Positions 38,828 through 47,286 of a stretch of 64,000 bases of DNA are shown here, piece after piece (position 1 is the stretch's first letter; the number at the start of each line of letters is the position of its first letter). Source of the DNA: Pseudarthrobacter sp. NS4 (GTDB lineage: Bacteria > Actinomycetota > Actinomycetes > Actinomycetales > Micrococcaceae); NCBI RefSeq assembly GCF_024758005.1, contig NZ_CP103288.1, forward strand, positions 2,480,001-2,544,000, in the 5' to 3' direction. The notes beneath the pieces are model-generated. The model worked only from the letters and a program-made list of their open reading frames with translations. It was not told the DNA's origin and did no database searches. Position numbers and translations under genes: made by a program.

Positions 38828-39609
38828 TGCCTGCCATCAACCTGACAACTGTGCCCGCGCGTTCCGGATCCCCCGACTCCCGACCGGCAGTGCTGGTCCT
38901 GCCGGGAGGTGGCTACGCCAGGCAGGCAGACCACGAAGCTGAGCCGGTAGCGGAGTGGCTTGCCGCGGAGGGCATCCACGCCTTCGTGCTCAGGTACCGC
39001 GTTGCCCCGGACCGGCACCCGGCGCCGTTGGAGGACGCCAAGGAAGCCATGCTGTACATCCGCAGCGGTGAACACGGCCTCGCCGTTGACCCCGACCGCG
39101 TCGGCGTGCTGGGATTTTCCGCCGGCGGACACCTCGCGGCAACCCTCTCCACGGCCGCCGCGACCGGCAGCACGCGCCTGGACGTCCGCGAAGCCGTCCC
39201 GGATCTCACCGTGCTCTGCTACCCGGTGGTGTCCTGCACAGAGGCAGTGCACCAGGGTTCGGTTGACAACCTCCTCGGCGACGCGCCGTCGTCGGACCTC
39301 CTGGCCGCACTGTCAGCGGACCGGCAGGTCAGCTCCGACACGCCCCCGGCGTTTCTGTGGCACACTGCGGACGACGCCGCCGTCCCGGTCAGCCACAGCC
39401 TGCGTTACGCCGGTGCCCTGCTGGAAGCCGGGGTGCCGGCTGAGCTGCATGTTTTCCCGCATGGCCGCCACGGGCTGGGCCTGGCCGGCGGGGAGCCCGG
39501 GGCTGAACAGTGGCCTGCCCTCTGCGCCGATTGGCTCGGGCGTGCGGGCTGGACATTCCCATCCGGTCCGGTTCCCCTGGCCGGTGCGGCGGCCGTCAGC
39601 GCCGGCTAG
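38827..39609 (+). CDS. Alpha/beta hydrolase (esterase-type)
   Basis: 260-residue hydrolase. The oxyanion-hole region is VLPGGGYARQADHE, the nucleophile elbow GFSAGGH, and the late His is in FPHGRHGLGLAG. This pattern resembles BD-FAE/acetyl-xylan-esterase-like proteins found with pentose or hemicellulose genes. It overlaps the LacI stop (TGATG), so the two are coupled. There is no signal peptide, so it would act on an imported ester. The precise substrate is not known. Confidence 0.82.
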   Translation: MPAINLTTVPARSGSPDSRPAVLVLPGGGYARQADHEAEPVAEWLAAEGIHAFVLRYRVAPDRHPAPLEDAKEAMLYIRSGEHGLAVDPDRVGVLGFSAGGHLAATLSTAAATGSTRLDVREAVPDLTVLCYPVVSCTEAVHQGSVDNLLGDAPSSDLLAALSADRQVSSDTPPAFLWHTADDAAVPVSHSLRYAGALLEAGVPAELHVFPHGRHGLGLAGGEPGAEQWPALCADWLGRAGWTFPSGPVPLAGAAAVSAG

Positions 39610-39662
39610 AACCCACACAGGGGCACGGGCGTGGTTTCATACGGACTGCCCACGGGGCCGGT

Positions 39663-40574
39663 CTAAGCAGGCTGGCCCAGCGCCCGGATGGTCCAGGAGG
39701 CTGTATGTGATTCGCCCGGCTGAAGGTGGATCAGGTCCTTGCCTGAATTGAAGGCATCCGGCGGACAGGTCATCGGCTCGACGGCCAGTCCCAGACGGTC
39801 CGGACCGATGGGTTTGTCTGCTGTGTGGATCTGGACCCAGGGCCACTCTGCGCCCCATTCCAGTTCAACCCCCGTTCCGGCCGGGTCCTTCACCCGGACC
39901 CGGGCCAACCCGTCAGGGTCCCTCGAGATGCGGGTGAATGCATGGTCGACTTTCAGCGGCCCCACACGGCGCGGGCTGCGGAAATCGAAGGCGTGGCCCT
40001 CAACACTGCGCATACCTACCGGAAGCAACCGGTCCGGTGTCACCTCAAGGAACTCCCCTGCCGGAACCTCAACGGACCAGTCGTCCAGCGGTGACGGGCC
40101 GGCCACCAGGTAGGGATGGGGGCACACGCCGTAAGGGGCCACGTTGCCGCCGGTGTTAATGGCGCGCACCGTGCTGTGCAGGCCATCGGACGACAGGGAG
40201 TAGCTGACCGTAAGCTCCAAGTCCCCGGGGTATGCCTCGCCCGCCTCGACGCGGCAGCCCAGCACCACAGTGTTGCCCGTTTCCTGCCGCACCTCCCAGG
40301 TTTTCCCGGTTGCAAGGCCATGGAGTGCCGAGCCACGTTCCGGCTCGTTGAGGGGTGCGGCATGGGAATTGCCCGCATAGGTATAAGTTCCGTCCGCAAG
40401 CCGGTTGGGCCACGGAGCGCAGATCACGCCGCGGTAATCGGGGATCCTGCCGTCCGCGCCAAAGGGGACCACGAGATCGCGGCCGTTGTAGCGCAGTTCC
40501 CGAAGTGCTCCGCCGCGTGGCGTCACCACGGCAGAGTAGGGACCATAGGTGATGCTGGGTTCCGTGGCTGTCAT
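39663..40574 (-). CDS. Aldose 1-epimerase family protein
   Basis: 303 residues from the ATG at 40574; the preceding in-frame codons look non-coding. It is a galactose-mutarotase-fold protein, with VICAPWPNRLADGTYTYAG and LHGLATGKTWEV near the N-terminus, VCPHPYLVAG (catalytic His region) in the middle, and LGLAVEPMTCPPDAFNSG near the C-terminus carrying the catalytic Glu. It interconverts sugar anomers. It converges with the hydrolase. A perfect LacI-type palindrome lies 39 nt upstream. Confidence 0.88.
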   Translation of the reverse strand: MTATEPSITYGPYSAVVTPRGGALRELRYNGRDLVVPFGADGRIPDYRGVICAPWPNRLADGTYTYAGNSHAAPLNEPERGSALHGLATGKTWEVRQETGNTVVLGCRVEAGEAYPGDLELTVSYSLSSDGLHSTVRAINTGGNVAPYGVCPHPYLVAGPSPLDDWSVEVPAGEFLEVTPDRLLPVGMRSVEGHAFDFRSPRRVGPLKVDHAFTRISRDPDGLARVRVKDPAGTGVELEWGAEWPWVQIHTADKPIGPDRLGLAVEPMTCPPDAFNSGKDLIHLQPGESHTASWTIRALGQPA

Positions 40575-40613
40575 GGGTGCTCCGCGTGTTGATGTTGTTT
40601 TTACTGGATCTTT

Positions 40614-40625
40614 GTTAGCGCTAAC
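40614..40625. promoter_or_regulatory. LacI-type operator upstream of the aldose epimerase gene
   Basis: Perfect palindrome GTTAGCGCTAAC. The sequence differs from the two sites at 37.6 kb in its flanks, so it may answer to a different LacI-family protein. Confidence 0.6.
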
Positions 40626-40735
40626 CACCCTACCGGAATACGGCAAGAGGAGCGCCACCTGATGAAGCGGGGTACAGCTGCCGTACAACCCATGCCGCCG
40701 CTGGCCAGAGTTGCCCCATGCATCCTGCCCCGGTC

Positions 40736-41100
40736 AACGATGAGATAGTCAGGGCCGACGGCGTGGCCGGCCGCATCTGCGGCCTGCTGCAGGCCATCGC
40801 CAGCACATGACGGCGGTGCTCCTTAATTGGAGCACGGATGCCGACCTCTGGGTCAGGCGGGCGTCCATTACCGTCCAGCTGAAGGCGAAAAAGGCTACCG
40901 ACACCGCCCTCCTGGGCCGGGTGATCGAGGCGAACCCGGCAGACCCGGAATTCTCCATCCGGAAGGCGATCGGCTGGGCCCTGCGGGAGTATGCCAAGAC
41001 CGACCCGCACTGGGTGGTCGCATTCGTGGCGCAGCATGCGACCGCCATCAGCCCTCTCTCCCGCAGGAGGCACTGCGGCGGGTTTCGCCCGGCAGGTCCG
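40736..41100 (+). pseudogene. AlkD-like DNA alkylation repair remnant
   Basis: Pieces of an AlkD-type HEAT-repeat glycosylase lie in different frames. Frame 2 at about 40757-40790 reads DGVAGRICGLL. Frame 1 from 40807 reads NWSTDADLWVRRASITVQL, then EFSIRKAIGWALREYAKTDP and ISPLSRR. At about 41066-41070 a missing G shifts the expected EALRR into another frame. The N-terminal half of the family is absent. At least two frameshifts plus truncation make this a decayed gene. Confidence 0.7.
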
Positions 41101-41105
41101 GACAG

Positions 41106-42662
41106 CTAAATGACCGGACGTTCGACGACGGTTTCGTCGGTCTTTCGGAACAGGCTCCGGGTCTGGGGGTCCCAGAAAATCAGGTACAGGCCGAACAGCA
41201 GGCCGGTGACCGCCGCCGCAACCCTGGCCATTGCCAGCGCGAAGCCAAGGTCATCCGTCAGGAGGTAGGGAAAGACCTCCAGCTGGTCCGAAATGGCATA
41301 GATCATGAAGAAGGAAACCACGAAGTAGAGCGCCTTCACCTGCCAGTCGTTCCGGATGCCGGTGACGGCGAAAAGCGGAATGAGCCACACCACGTACCAC
41401 GACTGGATGATGGGAGCCAGCAGGACCACGGCCGCGAGCCCCAGCGACAGGCGCCGCATCAGCCGGTCATAATCACCCCGGAAAATCTGCCACGCGACGA
41501 CCCCCAGCGCCAGCAGTTTTCCGGCGTCGAACACCCAGCCGGCGAGGACTGATCCTTCCAGCCCGAACGCGTTGGCCAGCGACGCAACCACCATGCCTAT
41601 CAGGCCCACGGGCGCGTACCAGATGGAGATGCTGCCCGGGGCAGAGAGCCCGTTGATCCAGCCAAAGCCGAAGCCATTCACCAGGCTCATCAGGATGAGG
41701 ATGCCCAGGCTCAGCCCTCCTGTCATGGCCCAGAATGCAAACTTCCGTGCCCAGCCCGCGTCCCTGCCCGCCCATAGCAGCCCGATGAACGGAAGGAAGA
41801 GAATCGTAATGGGTTTCACCGCGATGGAAAGCGTCACCAGGACCACGCCGCGGACCACCCGCCGGGTGGCAGAGTAATACAACCCGGCCAGCGCCAGCCC
41901 GATCATCAGCGCATCGTTGTGGACACTGGCGATGAAGTTTGTCAGGAACAGCGGGTTCGCCGCCGTGAGCCAGAGGGCCCGGTGCGGGTTGACGCCGTGC
42001 AGTTCCGCAAGCTTGGGCACATAGATCACACACAGGAGAATGCCGGCCAGAGCCACAAGCCGGAACAGCATCACGCTGGCCTCCGGCTGGACGTCGGTGA
42101 CCCACACCACGAACTGCTCAATCCACAGGAAGAGCTGCCCGTACGGAACAGGCGCCTCGGTCCACATTTTGTCCGCGCCGAGCTGGAAGTAGTTGGACAG
42201 TGCGGAGATGCCATTCTCGTAAGGATTGAAGCCTTCCACCATGAGGCGGCCCTGGCCTATGTACGCGTAAACATCACGGCTGAACAGCGGAACGCTGAAC
42301 ATCATCGGCAGGCCCCAGGACACCACAGCCATCAGGGTGACATTGCGCGCCTGGTCGCCCCAAACCCGCACTTTTTGGCCCAGGCGAAGCCAGGCACGGA
42401 CCAGGAGCATGCCGCCCACTGCCAGGAGGACGATGGACAGGGCAACACCGATGGCTTCGGTGCGCATCCAGATGAACAGGGGCATCCGGCGCAGTTCCGA
42501 GACGGGAGCAAGCCAGCCCACGCCCAGCGAACCGATGAGCATAAACATGGAGCCCACAAAGCCGGCAATAAGCGGCGAGCGGGGATCGTCCACCTGGGCA
42601 CCGCCTGCTGCGGCAGTGGCGGCGTCCGCCATCTCCCGAGTCGCGGGCAAAGGCGCCGTCAT
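41106..42662 (-). CDS. MptB-like alpha-(1->6) mannosyltransferase
   Basis: 518-residue polytopic membrane protein from the ATG at 42662; the upstream in-frame region looks non-coding. About 12-13 hydrophobic segments are present. The first large loop carries SRDVYAYIGQGRLMVEGFNPYENG, typical of polyprenol-phosphomannose-dependent GT-C enzymes (MptB/GT87-like). FIASVHNDALMIGLALAG and APIIQSWYVVWLIP are further family-like segments. In related actinobacteria it elongates lipomannan-type glycans. It is convergent with the alkD remnant. Confidence 0.8.
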   Translation of the reverse strand: MTAPLPATREMADAATAAAGGAQVDDPRSPLIAGFVGSMFMLIGSLGVGWLAPVSELRRMPLFIWMRTEAIGVALSIVLLAVGGMLLVRAWLRLGQKVRVWGDQARNVTLMAVVSWGLPMMFSVPLFSRDVYAYIGQGRLMVEGFNPYENGISALSNYFQLGADKMWTEAPVPYGQLFLWIEQFVVWVTDVQPEASVMLFRLVALAGILLCVIYVPKLAELHGVNPHRALWLTAANPLFLTNFIASVHNDALMIGLALAGLYYSATRRVVRGVVLVTLSIAVKPITILFLPFIGLLWAGRDAGWARKFAFWAMTGGLSLGILILMSLVNGFGFGWINGLSAPGSISIWYAPVGLIGMVVASLANAFGLEGSVLAGWVFDAGKLLALGVVAWQIFRGDYDRLMRRLSLGLAAVVLLAPIIQSWYVVWLIPLFAVTGIRNDWQVKALYFVVSFFMIYAISDQLEVFPYLLTDDLGFALAMARVAAAVTGLLFGLYLIFWDPQTRSLFRKTDETVVERPVI

Positions 42663-42817
42663 GTCAGGATCGTCCAATCTTTTGCGTTTGCGCGGCTTAT
42701 GCCGGCGGGCCGCACAGCCGGCCGGGGGCGCGATTCCTCGACAGCAGGGGGACCCGCCGCACACCCGAAATCCTAACACCGGCCGGTTGCCGGGACGTGT
42801 AACGGTAGGCTGGTCCG

Positions 42818-43447
42818 GTGCCTATATCTAACGAACGAATCGTCTGGATCGACTGCGAAATGACCGGCCTGGACATCAAAAATGACGCCCTGATCGAAGT
42901 CGCAGCCCTGGTCACGGACTCCGAGCTGAACATCCTTGGCGACGGGGTGGACGTAGTGATCAAGCCAGATGATGCCGCCGTGGCCCAAATGAACGACTTC
43001 GTCCGGGACATGCACACCAAGTCGGGGCTCCTGAAGGAACTTCCCGCGGGAAAAACCATGGCAGAGGCAGAGGCAGCTGTCATGGAGTACATCGCCGAAT
43101 GGGTGCCGGACCCGCGGAAGGCCCCGCTGGGCGGCAACTCGGTGGGCACGGACCGGGTCTTCCTCTCACGGGACATGCCCGCAGTCGTGGAGCACCTGCA
43201 TTACCGGGTGATTGACGTGAGCACCATCAAGGAGTTGTCCCGCCGCTGGTTTGCCCGGGCCTACTTCCAGTCGCCGGCGAAAAAGGGCGGTCACCGCGCA
43301 CTCGGTGACATCAAGGATTCCATTGACGAACTCCGTTACTACCGGGAAGCAGTGTTTGTGCCCTCCCCCGGACCGGACAGCGTGACGGCGCAGAGAATTG
43401 CCCGGCGCATTACCTTCGGCGAAACAGCCGGCCTGCAGGAAGCGTAA
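42818..43447 (+). CDS. orn: Oligoribonuclease
   Basis: 209-residue DEDDh 3'-5' exonuclease that degrades short RNA and pGpG-type dinucleotides. Motif I is VWIDCEMTGLD, motif II includes GNSVGTDRVFL, and motif III GGHRALGDIKDSIDELRYY has the catalytic His. GTG start. Family length is about 180-215. tRNA-His follows about 130 nt downstream. Confidence 0.95.
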   Translation: MPISNERIVWIDCEMTGLDIKNDALIEVAALVTDSELNILGDGVDVVIKPDDAAVAQMNDFVRDMHTKSGLLKELPAGKTMAEAEAAVMEYIAEWVPDPRKAPLGGNSVGTDRVFLSRDMPAVVEHLHYRVIDVSTIKELSRRWFARAYFQSPAKKGGHRALGDIKDSIDELRYYREAVFVPSPGPDSVTAQRIARRITFGETAGLQEA

Positions 43448-43576
43448 TCTGCGCCACGTTCCGCAGGAATTTTTCCTGAAAAGGCCGAAAGTGGACAAAG
43501 CACACCTGAAGAGCAGGTAAGCTATTTGAGTTGCCTTTCCAGAGAGCCGGTTAGCCGGTAAATCTGCAGGGCACAT

Positions 43577-43650
43577 GGTGGGCTTAGCTCAGTTGGCAGA
43601 GCGCCTGGTTGTGGTCCAGGAGGTCGCGGGTTCAACCCCCGTAGCTCACC
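43577..43650 (+). tRNA. tRNA-His (GTG anticodon)
   Basis: Cloverleaf with anticodon loop TTGTGGT (GTG). The extra G at -1 (43577) pairs with the discriminator C (43650), the hallmark of tRNA-His. Acceptor GTGGGCT/AGCTCAC, T-arm GGTTCAACCCC. CCA is not encoded. Confidence 0.94.
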
Positions 43651-43679
43651 CTCACAGGATGGTATTGCCGCCGTCCAGC

Positions 43680-43715
43680 AAGGAGGCCGCACCGGATATC
43701 CGGTGCGGCCTCCTT
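43680..43715 (+). terminator. Terminator after tRNA-His
   Basis: Perfect 16-bp stem AAGGAGGCCGCACCGG/CCGGTGCGGCCTCCTT with an ATAT loop, followed by TGTTTT. Confidence 0.88.
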
Positions 43716-43763
43716 TGTTTTGCCCTGTTGCTGTTGCACGAGACACCGCCGAAGGACCGTGAC

Positions 43764-44336
43764 ATGACTGTTCTGCCAATCACCATCTGGGGAGAGCCTG
43801 TGCTGCACCACAGAGCATCCGAAGTGGAAGTGTTCGACGACGAACTCCGGACCCTGATTGCCGACATGTTTGAAACGAACGACGCCGCCAACGGCGTTGG
43901 CCTGGCGGCCCCCCAGATCGGGGTGGGCAAGAGGATCTTCGTCTACAAGTACGCCAATGACGACGGCGCTCCCCCCACCGGCGTGCTGGTCAATCCTGTC
44001 CTGACTCTGTCCAAGATTTCCGGTGCCGTGCCTGATCCGGATGAGGAGGAAGAGGGCTGCCTGTCCTTTCCCGGGGAAGTGTATCCACTAAAGCGTGCCG
44101 ACTGGGCGCGCGTTGAAGGCTTTGACGAATTTGGGGAGCCGGTGAAATTCGAGGCCACGGGCTGGTTCGCAAGGGTCATCCAGCACGAGTACGACCATCT
44201 TGACGGCAAGCTGTACGTCAACCGGCTGCTGGACCGCTACGCCCGCAAGGCCATGAAGCAGGCGAAAAAGAACGGCTGGGGGGTGCCGGGGCTGACCTGG
44301 ATGCCGGGAGTTGATCCAGACCCCTTCGGGCATTAG
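43764..44336 (+). CDS. def: Peptide deformylase
   Basis: 190-residue metallohydrolase that removes the N-formyl group from nascent proteins. The three family motifs are intact: GVGLAAPQIG, EGCLSFPG and QHEYDHLDG (metal ligands Cys and two His). The ATG at 43764 is chosen; the frame is open upstream but runs through tRNA-His and its terminator, so it is not coding there. Confidence 0.96.
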   Translation: MTVLPITIWGEPVLHHRASEVEVFDDELRTLIADMFETNDAANGVGLAAPQIGVGKRIFVYKYANDDGAPPTGVLVNPVLTLSKISGAVPDPDEEEEGCLSFPGEVYPLKRADWARVEGFDEFGEPVKFEATGWFARVIQHEYDHLDGKLYVNRLLDRYARKAMKQAKKNGWGVPGLTWMPGVDPDPFGH

Positions 44337-44354
44337 CCGGCCGGCAGCTGCCCG

Positions 44355-45152
44355 TCAGCGCGCCATGACCGTCTGCTGGTCCGGACAGGACCCAAGCACG
44401 CGCCTCATGGCATCCTTCTCAGCCTCCGTTACCCAAAGGCTGTAGGCGGCCTTGACGGAAATTTGTCGTGCGACGTAGTGGCACCTGATTGTCTTGTTCT
44501 TCGGAAGCCAGGTGGCGGCGTCGGCGGCGCCTTTCTGCTGGTTGGCGGGACCGTCCGCCGCAATAAGGTTTAACGGATCATTGGCGAGGCTTTGGCGCTG
44601 GCTGGGAGTCAAGTGCTGGGCGCCCTTCTGCCAGGCATCGGCCAGGGCCACTACATGGTCGATCTGCACTGCCCGGCTGCTTTCGGAGCCGCGGCGGAAA
44701 TCGACATGCTGTGCTGTGTACGGTTCGTGGAAGCGCCCGGCTGCAATCCCGCAGTTGGAGCCCTCCGTGAACACCACGCCGGCCAGGTCCCGCCGCAGGA
44801 TGTCGTTGCGGGTATCGCAGCCGTTCCGGTCCACGTCCAGCCAGGCCTGGCCGAAGGCCTCGCGGTGGTAGTTGTCCTTGCCTGCCCGCCCCTTGACGGC
44901 GAGGAGCTCCAGCGCGTCGAGCGCGCGGCCTTCAGGGATGTGGTTTACGGCAACCACGGGCTTCATCCAGGCAGGATCAAAAACAGGGGCCTCGCTGGGG
45001 CCGGCCGCAGTTGGTTCTGCTGCCGCAAACTGGCCTGCCGTGAAGAACCAGAGCAGGCCTGCGACGACGGAAACAGCGGCAAGTGCCAGCAGCGTCCACG
45101 CCTGGCGGGACCGGCGGCGCGCCCGCCGGTAAGCGGACCAGCTGACGGTCAC
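44355..45152 (-). CDS. Membrane-anchored or secreted HNH (DUF1524-type) nuclease
   Basis: 265 residues. Residues 1-16 are strongly basic, followed by a hydrophobic helix (about 18-40) acting as signal anchor. The nuclease domain has the GmrSD/DUF1524-style HNH arrangement: DRNGCDTRNDILRRDL, VQIDHVVALADAW and NDPLNLIAADGPANQQKG. Many actinobacteria encode such proteins for extracellular DNA breakdown; the role here is inferred. It converges with def. Confidence 0.82.
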   Translation of the reverse strand: MTVSWSAYRRARRRSRQAWTLLALAAVSVVAGLLWFFTAGQFAAAEPTAAGPSEAPVFDPAWMKPVVAVNHIPEGRALDALELLAVKGRAGKDNYHREAFGQAWLDVDRNGCDTRNDILRRDLAGVVFTEGSNCGIAAGRFHEPYTAQHVDFRRGSESSRAVQIDHVVALADAWQKGAQHLTPSQRQSLANDPLNLIAADGPANQQKGAADAATWLPKNKTIRCHYVARQISVKAAYSLWVTEAEKDAMRRVLGSCPDQQTVMAR

Positions 45153-45265
45153 CCGGCACCTGCCCCGGGGCTGAATTCATGCACCCAAAGAGCCTAGGAC
45201 ACGCGCCGGAGCCCTTCGCTGTTTTCCACAGTGTGGAGGGCGGGTGGCAGGTCACGCGGGGGCAG

Positions 45266-45475
45266 TCACTGCTCCCGCATCACTCTCCGGAGGTCTTCCT
45301 CCGCTATTGCCAAGAGGCCCTCAAGCTGGCGGACCCGGTCCTCCCCCACATCCCCCGATGCGTAGCCGGCGCGGGCGTGTTCAACCAGCCGGAGGGCTTC
45401 CTTGTGATTGGCCTTGGCGACGTCGAGGGCGTGTTCCAGGGTGGTGTCGTGCTGGAGCGTCGAATCTTTATCCAT
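45266..45475 (-). CDS. Small hypothetical helical protein
   Basis: 69 residues from ATG at 45475. The product is a predicted amphipathic helical pair (LEHALDVAKANHKEALRLVEHARAG, then GEDRVRQLEGLLAIAEEDLRRVMREQ) with no cysteine or signal. I recognise no family. It lies downstream of gap on the same strand, beyond the gap terminator, so it needs its own start of transcription. The start could be earlier in the same frame, but that would overlap the terminator hairpin. Confidence 0.55.
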   Translation of the reverse strand: MDKDSTLQHDTTLEHALDVAKANHKEALRLVEHARAGYASGDVGEDRVRQLEGLLAIAEEDLRRVMREQ

Positions 45476-45493
45476 GCCACCAGTGTGGTCCCG

Positions 45494-45527
45494 TTTCCCG
45501 GCTGATTCCAGAGAATCAGCCGGGAAA
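45494..45527 (-). terminator. Terminator of gap
   Basis: Perfect 15-bp stem TTTCCCGGCTGATTC/GAATCAGCCGGGAAA with a CAGA loop, 21 nt beyond the gap stop. Confidence 0.85.
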
Positions 45528-45548
45528 TCATAGACCGGCGGCACGGGA

Positions 45549-47027
45549 CTAGACGGCGATTGCCGCCAGGGCCGCGGCGGTTTCCTTTGCGGGGAACGAC
45601 GGCGGGTTCACGCCGGCCATCTCCTCCATGACGCGGACCACCTGGCAGCTGTAGCCAAACTCGTTGTCGTACCAGACGTAGAGGACCAAGTTCTTCTCGT
45701 TGGAGATCGTGGCCAGGCCGTCCACAATGCCGGCGCGCCGGGAACCGACGAAGTCGGTGGATACCACCTCGGGTGAGTCGATGTAGTCGATCTGCTTGCG
45801 CAGGTCCGAGTGCAGCGACATCTCCCGCAGGTAGTTATTGACCTCGTCCTTGGTGGTCCCGCTTTCCAGGCTCAGGTTCAGGATGGCCAGGGAAACATCC
45901 GGGGTGGGGACGCGGATGGAACTGCCGGTGAGCTTACCCAGCAGCTCGGGCAGGGCCTTGGCAACGGCCTTGGCAGCGCCGGTTTCGGTGATCACCATGT
46001 TCAGTGCCGCGGAGCGGCCGCGGCGGTCGCCCTTGTGGAAGTTGTCGATCAGGTTCTGGTCATTGGTGAAGGAGTGGACGGTTTCCACGTGTCCGTGGAC
46101 CACGCCGAACTTGTCGTTGATGGCCTTCAGCACCGGGGTGATGGCGTTGGTGGTGCATGATGCCGCGGACACGATCTGGTCGGTGTCTTCGATGGTGCCG
46201 TGGTTGATGCCGTGGACGATGTTCTTCAGGTTGCCCTTGCCCGGAGCGGTCAGGAGGACGCGCGCGACACCCTTGCTCTGCAGGTGCTGGGACAGTCCTT
46301 CGGCGTCACGCCAGCGGCCGGTGTTGTCCACCACCAGGGCGTTGTTGATGCAATAAGCGGTGTAGTCGATGGTGGCGGGGTTGTCCGAGTAGATGACCTG
46401 GATCTCAACGCCGTTGGCAGTGATGGTGTTGGCTTCCTCGTTCACCCTAATGGTGCCTTCGAAGGAACCGTGGACCGAATCGCGGCGCAGGAGGCTGGCG
46501 CGCTTGGACAGGTCGTTATCGGAGCCGCGTCGGACCACGATGGCGCGCAGGCGCAGGCCGTGGCCGCCGCCGGCCTTTTCGATCAGGAGGCGGGCCAGGA
46601 GCCGGCCGATCCGGCCGAAGCCGTAGAGCACCACGTCGGTGCTGGTGCGGTCATCGCCGCCATGCTTTCCCACTACATCGGCCAGTTCCGCCCGGAGGAA
46701 TTCCTCCAGGGTGGCGCCATTGCCCTCTTCCTTGAACTTCTGGTTCAGCCGGGCGATGTCGATCGCTGCCGCGCCGAGCTCCAGCTGCGCCAGGGTGTTC
46801 AGCAGCGGGGCTGTTTCCTCCAGGAGCAGTTCGTCCTTGCTCATGCGGCGCGCGAAGCGGTGCGCCTTCAGGATGTTCATGGTGGACTTATTGATCAAAC
46901 TCCGGCCATGGATGCTGGTGACCACGTTGTTTTCGCGGTACAGCCGGCCGATCACCGGAATCATGGCCTCGGCGAGGGCCTCCCGGCCCATCCACGTATC
47001 AAGACAAGAATCTGACGTCTGGCTCAC
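45549..47027 (-). CDS. gap: Glyceraldehyde-3-phosphate dehydrogenase, long form
   Basis: 492-residue GAPDH with an extra N-terminal helical region of about 125 residues before the Rossmann fold (VVLYGFGRIGRLLARLL). The catalytic Cys is in SAASCTTNAITP and the C-terminal YDNEFGYSCQVVRVM is intact. This long type resembles GapB-class enzymes of corynebacteria, often used for gluconeogenesis or NADP-linked activity; cofactor preference cannot be read here. A strong terminator follows. I saw no other glycolytic gene next to it. Confidence 0.92.
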   Translation of the reverse strand: MSQTSDSCLDTWMGREALAEAMIPVIGRLYRENNVVTSIHGRSLINKSTMNILKAHRFARRMSKDELLLEETAPLLNTLAQLELGAAAIDIARLNQKFKEEGNGATLEEFLRAELADVVGKHGGDDRTSTDVVLYGFGRIGRLLARLLIEKAGGGHGLRLRAIVVRRGSDNDLSKRASLLRRDSVHGSFEGTIRVNEEANTITANGVEIQVIYSDNPATIDYTAYCINNALVVDNTGRWRDAEGLSQHLQSKGVARVLLTAPGKGNLKNIVHGINHGTIEDTDQIVSAASCTTNAITPVLKAINDKFGVVHGHVETVHSFTNDQNLIDNFHKGDRRGRSAALNMVITETGAAKAVAKALPELLGKLTGSSIRVPTPDVSLAILNLSLESGTTKDEVNNYLREMSLHSDLRKQIDYIDSPEVVSTDFVGSRRAGIVDGLATISNEKNLVLYVWYDNEFGYSCQVVRVMEEMAGVNPPSFPAKETAAALAAIAV

Positions 47028-47286
47028 AGAAATACCTTCCTCGGTTCAGCCGCATACGTCGTCGTACGCGGATGTCGGCCACCTGATGATGTCCAGGGGC
47101 ACCGCGCCTGCAGGGGTCGGCCCCCAGGCGCCTGGATCGCGTGCAAAGAAAAACCGCCGGCTGCGAACGCAACTCCGGCGGAAGAACTCCCGCGTCCGGA
47201 TCCATTCTAAGTTGGCTGGCCTCCGGAAGACGGCCCCAGCTGAGTGAAATCACTCACAGGGACCTTTGTTACTTCATATTTGTCAG

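Noticed and set aside
40827..41552. 241-codon plus-strand frame
   Set aside because: Starts within the alkD remnant and continues as the antisense of the MptB-like gene; only a few residues reflect the remnant.
43575..43763. N-terminal extension of the def frame
   Set aside because: These codons lie inside tRNA-His and its terminator; the true def start is at 43764.
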